DNA of 64,000 nt from Cladobotryum mycophilum. Lineage: Eukaryota; Ascomycota; Sordariomycetes; Hypocreales; Hypocreaceae. Position 1 is the first letter of the stretch, and the number at the start of each line of letters is the position of its first letter. Shown in pieces: positions 57,777-64,000 of this stretch. Location: assembly GCA_036429605.1 (NCBI GenBank), contig CM071591.1, forward strand, positions 2,852,001 to 2,916,000. The letters run 5' to 3'. A model generated the notes under the pieces. It was given only the letters and a program-made list of their open reading frames with translations. It made no database searches and was not told where the DNA came from. Made by a program: the position numbers and the translations under genes.

Positions 57777-60175
57777 ATGTCTCACAACACCACACTCGAG
57801 GCCCTACAAGGCCAACCAACCTCACCCCGGAGAATGCGTCCATCGGAGCTCGAGATATATGCCGAGGATGGAGACCAGGTATCTGTACCCTTACGACAGG
57901 GAAAGCTAAGCCGACGGGAATCCAGGCTGGGATTCCGTAGCCTCTTTGGACGTTCAAGCAAGACTACCAAAGAGGGTGATGGAACACCAACGCCCAAAAC
58001 TTCGCGGTCCTCCAGTATCCGGGCTTCAATTGCAGAAATCAGCAACTGGCCATATGGCCAACAGGCTCGCTCCGAGATCACATTACCTACAGCATCTCAG
58101 CCCTGGGAATCTCCTCAAGAGGCGTCGGAACCCAATCAGCGTTCTTCAGCGTCCAATAGTGCAGGAAGACGCAAGCCTGGTGCGGTCTCAACGTGGGCAA
58201 TGCCGCCACTTTTCAAGGCATACCCTCAAGCCGTTAGACACGGAATACTTCCAGCGCCCACCATTTCCGCAGACACGATTCTGCGGTTGAGTGAGAAGAA
58301 GAATATTAACGCCGACACAGCAGCCCCCGCCGAATTCGGAGGAGATATTCAGCCCAGTGATATTGAGAGGCTGAAGAGAAAGCTTCGTGGCGACTCTTTG
58401 GTAGCATCAAGTCTTCAGTGGACGACCAAAACCTATGTTCTCGTTACCTCAGGTTACCTGCTGCAGTACTCCGGTGAAGGAAATTATGATCGTCCCCCTG
58501 AAAAGGTGCTACGCCTAGGTCACTCTTCGGCAGCCTTTGCAAGCGACCTTATTCCCGGGCGACACTGGGTGCTGCAAGTTTCGTCTGCCACGGATGGCGA
58601 GGGCATCCTTCCGACAGAGTCTCGATCTTTGTTCTCCAAATTGCAATTCCGAATCCCCGATAAGCGGACCACGTCTAATCTGCTCATGGTCTTTGAGAGC
58701 GCCGAGGATATGAAGGAGTGGATCACTGTCCTACGCAGCGAAATCGAGAAGTTGGGGGGCAAGAAGCCCCTCTCGGAGACGGGAACCCCCATGGAGGATG
58801 ACGAGGCTGATCTAGTACTCCGAGAACAACCCAGCCAGCGGACTATTATTGTCAAAGATTCTGGCAGGTTTCCGCAAAACAGGCGTGTCACTTCATGGGA
58901 GGAGGACCAAGAGGAAGAACCTCGAGTTAGCAACTGCTCCACAACAGTTACTGATTACGATGCTGGCGCGCAAGATGCATCGTTAGATGATGTGTCAACA
59001 ACAAACAGCATCATCTCCCATGATGGCCGCCAACTGGACAGTCTACGTGACAACTCCAATCGTCTCTCATACCTATCTTCGGGTCAGCGTACTGTCATGA
59101 CATCCACAAACTCCTCTCCTGCTGGTTCTCCTGTGCTGGAGAGATTTCCTCGACAGACTGATGGACAAGCGTTTTATAAAGACGGTGATTCCCTTCCGAA
59201 TCGGAACATGTCTTTACAGGCGATTTCTCCCCTGGCGGAAGAAGATTGCCATGAAACAACCTCGGAGAGTCGCCTAGCTACCTCTGCCTGCCCATCACCA
59301 GCCCGTGGTGACAGGGCATCCTACGCCAAGGTGCCATCGCCAGAATCAGAGTCCTTGTCCCCTCCTGCCTTGAAGGAGGGGCTTTCACTGTTCCCTAGGC
59401 CCTCATTGCGTAAGCAACTGGCTACCATCCGAACTGGACGGCCGTTGTCTACCGTCCAGGATCAGCCATCTCCAAGAGAGCATATGCCGGAGCGGCCTAT
59501 TACAAGCCATCATGCCGGAAGTAATAGGCCCTCCACACCCCCAGACCTTCCTCCTCTGCCACGGAGTCGAATCATGTCGGTGTCGCATATGCCGAATCGC
59601 GACATCACCATGGCCCAGAATTCAGGGCGGCGTTCAAGTTTGATGCCAGCACACATGCCGGCCAATCCGGCTGCCCAATCAAGCTTTCGTCCTCGCAGAC
59701 TTTCTAGCCTGGGTGCGTTACGAAAACACGCTGAGATGCTCCCGGCCACACAAATGGAGGAGACTCCTGCTCGACAGCCGGCGACCCATCAAGTGTACAC
59801 CACTTCCCCACGACCGGTCTTACCCTGGTCCGATATTACGAGGAGGCGGAGGTCTTCCATGGACCCTACCGAAGCCAACCGAACCATGACTATTGGTCTT
59901 TCTCGAGCAGCCAAACGAGCAAGCATTGGTTCTACATACTCTGACAGGTCGTCATCTGGCGATGTATATGGTTCTACCATTATGGAAATCCCGCCCATGC
60001 TCGCACCACCACCTTCCAAGGCTCTCCCGCCTATTCCTCAGAGACCATCTACTGCTGGCAGACCAAAGCTTGCCAGAAAAAACAGCATGCCTCAGCTAAC
60101 TGAAGGCCCCCTCCGGCTCCACCGCCGACGTGTGCTCTGCCACCCATCCCGCAGAAGCAAGCGGTGCAGGCATAA
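57777..60175 (+). CDS. PH-domain protein (frame break near the 3' end)
   Basis: Conserved fungal protein with one pleckstrin-homology domain, probably binding phosphoinositides at a membrane. Single exon, about 799 residues. The ATG at 57777 (MSHNTTLEAL) is the first in frame; a few sense codons lie before it. Basic Ser-rich N-terminus; PH domain around residues 210-330, beginning SLQWTTKTYVLVTSGYLLQY and ending with the invariant-type Trp in MKEWITVLRSEIEK. The remaining 450 residues are Ser/Pro/Arg-rich and likely disordered, with many S/T-P sites. Frame break in the C5 run 60107-60111: adding one C gives EGPPPAPPPTCALPPIPQKQ and a stop at 60173-60175. Without it the frame runs on to 60467 through low-quality sequence, which is unlikely to be real. 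Confidence 0.85.
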
Positions 60176-60652
60176 AAAAAAGTCACATCACATGGACCAA
60201 TCATTTCCTTGTCATCATTTATTTCTAGTTATACCACCGTATATCTTCCGATGTACGCGCGACGCGGTTAGACCGCATTCATACGTCAATGACCATTTTC
60301 CTTTGTTCTGGTGTGCGTGTTTGTGTATGTGTGGGCGGGCGGGCGGCGTTGAGATATACCCCAATGGGCGGATATCTATTAAGACGAATCTTGTTTTAAT
60401 GTCTTGTCCAAAATTACTGTACGATTTTACCATGGAGTTGGTGTCTGTTTTTTTGGTTGGTGTTTGAAAGCACGCCATGTATAATGACTTGTATTGTATC
60501 ATCATGACTTGGATTTCGAAGGAAGAAAAAGGCGAATTATTGGAAACGCTTGAAAGATGCCCACGCAAAAAAGGAGGAGGAATTTTATTATTATCACTGG
60601 CTGATATCGATGTCTACCTAGATGGAAGCAAAAAGTTGAGATAGAAGACATG

Positions 60653-60684
60653 ATTCATTCCATTCATTCCATTCATTCCATTCA
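60653..60684. repeat. ATTCATTCC tandem repeat
   Basis: Three 9-bp copies and a partial fourth, followed at about 60710 by a TAT microsatellite. Confidence 0.8.
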
Positions 60685-61692
60685 TGGATGAAGGATGGAA
60701 ACAAAAGTAGTATTATTATTATTATTATTATTATTTTGCCAGCAAACTTGTCTCCTTATCTCATGAGCCGGAGATGTCTTTTATATGTGGTGGTGATTGT
60801 GTAGTAGCATTGTGTAGTAGTATTGTGTGTGGTGTATTGGTGTATTGATGTAGTAGTAGTAGTAATATTGTTGCCTTAGGTTGCATTAGGCAAACGCAGA
60901 GAACAAGATTCTCGAAATGAGTTGAAATGACGAGGGTTTTTGTCTTGTCAGACATGAGTAAGGCAAGGGCAGTGAAAAAGGTCGGTCAATGCTACGCACG
61001 CACGCACACACGCAGGCAGGCTTACATGCTCGCCAAGTAGGAAAGTTTTACCGCGAATCTAAGCTTACCATGTCTCTCCTCACTGTTTCGGTTCCCCGTA
61101 CATGCTTGTATGTAGTATTACTGTCATCGTTGTCGTGCGTTGGCCTTCAAGCAAGCTGGTGACAACAAGAAAAAGGAAAGAAAAAAGAGGTTTGATTTGG
61201 AACATGTTTGTTTCAACGCAATCTGCCCAACAAAGTTGCCATCGACCCGCCCGCCCCATCACATCACATCATATTAAAGATTTCGGCGGGAAGACCAAGG
61301 AGTGGATTTTTTCTTCCCTTTCTTTCTCTCTCTCTCGGAGTCGGAGTGTCTTGAAAGAATGGCTATGGACTAGATGGGGGTCCCTTGTCTTGTCTTGGCT
61401 TTTTGCTACGGTACGAAACACGGCCATTGCCAAAAGTTGACAAGTTTCATTTTTTGGTTTTCCAGGTACCCTTGTTCTGTTCTTTTTTTTTTTGTTTGGT
61501 TTACCTTGGTTTATTAATTATACACGACGAGTAGTATATGAGCCGGCTATTATGGATGATGATGGCTATAATGAGAACAGCAATAATGACACCCTCCGAC
61601 ATGCCCTCCATTTTTTGCACGAATGGGGAAAGGGGATGAGGAGAAAGGCAGACAGACCCGTGCAGATATGCAGCAGACAGACACGCCAGACA

Positions 61693-61729
61693 TGTAGACG
61701 GAGTAGACGGAGTAGACGAAGTAGACGGA
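61693..61729. repeat. GTAGACGGA tandem repeat
   Basis: Four 9-bp copies, the third with one change (GTAGACGAA). Confidence 0.85.
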
Positions 61730-62483
61730 TTGGCGGGCGTCGATCTGAACATGGATGGAGCATGGGAATGTGGTGAGAAGGGAAGGTCGTTGTTTGTCTT
61801 GGATTGCATTGGACTGGATTGCATGTGTGTGGGGAGTGGGAGTGGAGGGGATGGAGAGGGGATGGGGAGAGGACATAGGACATAGGACAGAGGAGAGGAA
61901 GAGGAGGCGGCGCGCAGAGACTTACTTGTAGTTGTAGTACTCTGTCTCTCTGTCTGACCCCCAAGACCGAGACCTACTTGCAAGTAAAGGCAGGTCACAT
62001 TTTTCTAGAAAAGCGAGCTGGGGGAAGGGAAGGGGGAGGGTGACATTGGATGGGATTATTACTTGTATGTGCAAGTAACCTTTTTCTTTTTGGGTCAAGT
62101 CTGTCCGGCTTATGAATCAGATGAATCTATAGAAGGGCCGGTTTGGATGGAGGAAAAAGGGAAGGGGAAGAAAATAAATGCATGTATTGGATCCGATGCT
62201 TAATGGAAATGCTTAAATGGTTAAATAGATGATGTGTGCCCCCCCTTTCCTTCGTACTGGTAGTACCTATGCCTACTTTGTATTTGAGGTCATATTGATC
62301 TTGTCCTTTTTTTTTTTTGCAGAGTGTAGTGTGCAGTGCGCAGTCAAGGTAGAAGGAGCAGATAGAAGCTCAAGGTCTGCCTTCCTCTCCACTCGACATT
62401 GCATTTTTCTTTCTTTCTTTCTTTCTTTCTATTTTGTATTTTCTATTGAAGATAAAAAGGAATTTCTTCCTTCTCTTCTTTTA

Positions 62484-62485
<2 letters not shown>

Positions 62486-62514
<29 letters not shown>
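62486..62514. repeat. AC microsatellite in the leader of the sugar dehydrogenase gene
   Basis: About fourteen AC units ending 19 bp before the start codon, so probably transcribed in the 5' untranslated region. A CTTT repeat lies 60 bp upstream. Confidence 0.9.
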
Positions 62515-62515
<1 letters not shown>

Positions 62516-62533
62516 CCGACATCTCAACTCGCA

Positions 62534-64000
62534 ATGGCACCAACAATGCAATTGCTGCTTGGCGCCATCGGCCTCCTCGCCTCCCAGGCCTCGGCTGCCT
62601 GCGCCGGCCTAAAGACAGCCTCATCTCCCGTCACCGCGCCTGGAATCCAGTACAAGGTCATTGCCAATGGCTTGGGCTCGCCTCGAAGCGTCGTCATCGA
62701 CACTCTGGGAAATCTTCTCATTGCCCAGACGAAGCCTGGCGCTATCCAGCGACTTGTCCTGGACAAGGGTGAAGGACTGGACGTTTGCGTTCAATCCACC
62801 ACTAAACTGGTCTCCAACTCTGTAAGCCCATCACCACCTCCACCACCACCGCATCACTGCATCACCGCATCACCGCATCTCTTCATCTTCTCTGCAGTCT
62901 TGCTCAACTAACCCAATCCTATAGTTTACCCATAGCTTGGCCCTTTCGCAAGACGGCAAAACACTCTTCGCCACCACAAGCAACGTCGCCATCGCCTATC
63001 CCTACGATGCTGCCAAGGGAACCCTCGGCGCCGGAAAGACCATCATCACCGGCATGGACAACACCGACCATGTTTCGCGAACCCTGTTGATCCCGCCCCA
63101 CAACCCGAACCTGCTTGTCATCGCCCGCGGTTCCAATGACAACATTGACAACGGCACCATGCAGGTCGAGTCGGGTCGCTCTCAGATTCGCATCTTCAAG
63201 ATTGACCAGCTCCTCAAGAACCCGAATCCCGTGCAGTATACCACGGGAGATGTCCTCGGATGGGGACTCAGGAACAGCGTCGGTGTTGCCCAGCACCCAA
63301 AGACCGGCCACGTTGTAAGTTTTTGCCTTGCATTTCTGAACGCATTCCGGTTTCTGGTCCCTCGAAAGCTAACGTTGAAATCAGTGGTCGGTTGAAAATT
63401 CCATGGATGAGGTTCATCGAGGCGGTGTCGACATTCACAACTCCAACCCCGGTGAGGAGCTCAACTTCCACGGCCTTCTCACCGACACCACCAGCGCCTA
63501 CTACGGCAAGAACTATGGCTACCCGCGATGCATTGCCATCTTTGATCCTTCCAACATCCAAAACTATCCTGGTGGCGCTGCCGTCGGCAAGCAAATGACT
63601 GCCGATCATACCATTCAGGGAGTAACAGACGACTGGTGCATTAAGAACACCGTCTCTCCCCGTATTACCTTTGAATCTCATCTTGCACCTCTGGATATCA
63701 AGTTCCGAGATGACGGTTTGCAAGCATTTGTTTCCATCCACGGAAGCTGGTGAGTGATGATGATGATGATGCTCAAAGTATGAATGAATGCAGCTAAACT
63801 AGATTAAACAGGAACCGACAGCCCCCAAGCGGCTACCGGCTTAGCCGCGTCAACTTCGGCGCGGATGGCTTCCCTGTGGAGCCCCAGTCCAGCACCAAGG
63901 CCGAAGTCAAGCTCATGTGGAACTCGGACAACTCCAAGTGTCCCGGCGCATGCTTCCGACCCGTCGGCCTGGCACTGGACGAAAAGCGCAGCACCAAGCG
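62534..64000 (+). CDS. Secreted PQQ-type sugar dehydrogenase, AA12-like (3' end outside window)
   Basis: Predicted extracellular pyranose or sorbosone dehydrogenase of the PQQ-dependent AA12-like beta-propeller family. Exons 62534-62821, 62925-63314, 63385-63749, 63812 to the window end; frame is kept through all three introns. Residues 1-21 (MAPTMQLLLGAIGLLASQASA) are shown as a signal peptide by the hydrophobic core and Ala-x-Ala. Propeller-like blades: SPRSVVIDTLGNLLIAQTKPG, LALSQDGKTLFATTSN, LLIPPHNPNLLVIARGSNDN, GWGLRNSVGVAQHP, then CPGACFRPVGLALD near the end. YGYPRCIAIFDPSNIQ and DDWCIKNTVSPR hold Cys typical of secreted proteins. At least 410 residues are seen; a usual member has about 420-450, so little is missing. 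Cofactor and substrate are inferred from the family. Confidence 0.88.

Larger units (their letters stand above)
60176..62533. other. Intergenic between the PH-domain gene and the sugar dehydrogenase
   Basis: About 2.4 kb. Repeats: ATTCATTCC units (about 60653-60684), TAT repeat (about 60710-60735), a 9-bp tandem GTAGACGGA (about 61693-61729), CTTT repeat (62407-62430) and AC repeat (62486-62514) just before the next start codon. No gene seen. Confidence 0.5.

Noticed and set aside
19684..60111. Programmed ribosomal frameshifting as the cause of the nine frame breaks
   Set aside because: Different genes, different shift sizes, no shared slippery heptamer or downstream structure; the common factor is only a C/G run.
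1..64000. CRISPR arrays, bacterial operons, rRNA genes, biosynthetic cluster core genes
   Set aside because: None seen; the window is ordinary fungal nuclear DNA with no polyketide synthase, peptide synthetase or terpene cyclase.

Overview
The window is nuclear DNA of a filamentous ascomycete (Pezizomycotina, probably Sordariomycetes and most likely Hypocreales; this is inferred from gene content and protein similarity recalled from memory, not from a database search). Genes carry short GT-AG introns (about 50-110 nt), lie on both strands without operons, and include classic fungal families: a Zn2Cys6 transcription factor, a DUF3669 protein, an AA12-type sugar dehydrogenase and a Tc1-type transposon.

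Layout. 1-14833 is a housekeeping block: GDI1 (Rab recycling), NOG1 (60S ribosome assembly), URA5 (pyrimidine synthesis), a GNAT acetyltransferase, DDI1 (ubiquitin shuttle/protease) and RRP8 (25S rRNA methyltransferase). A gene-poor stretch of about 4 kb leads to a Zn2Cys6 regulator (18861-22250). 22547-31115 holds PUP2 (20S proteasome alpha5), GCP2/SPC97 (gamma-tubulin complex) and a RING-bearing SNF2 helicase. 33777-46336 holds SRP68, mitochondrial Hsp70 (SSC1), a WD-repeat-like protein, L-2-hydroxyglutarate dehydrogenase and a conserved coiled-coil protein. 47239-57776 looks more accessory: a DUF3669 protein, a small cupin, a structurally complete Tc1/mariner element with perfect 28-bp terminal inverted repeats and a TA target duplication, then nearly 5 kb without a recognisable gene. 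The window closes with a PH-domain protein and the 5' part of a secreted PQQ-type sugar dehydrogenase that runs off the end.

The genes are neighbours rather than a pathway. Several touch shared processes (ribosome assembly: NOG1, RRP8; ubiquitin-proteasome: DDI1, PUP2; protein targeting: GDI1, SRP68, SSC1), but nothing in the order suggests a co-regulated cluster. I did not find a convincing undescribed system.

The strongest unexpected signal is technical or evolutionary: nine reading-frame breaks in six otherwise intact genes, two of them normally indispensable or well conserved (SSC1, SNF2 helicase), and every one sits in a run of four or five C/G. Restoring one or two C/G in the run rejoins conserved protein sequence each time. 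Consensus error in C/G homopolymers is the simplest reading. Other points of interest are the intact transposon, a start codon of DDI1 split by an intron, a perfect 14-bp hairpin upstream of DDI1, a GC-AG intron in PUP2, a probable hidden upstream exon of the transcription factor, and two short motifs (TACTCCGTA and TACCTAGGTA) that recur only between genes.
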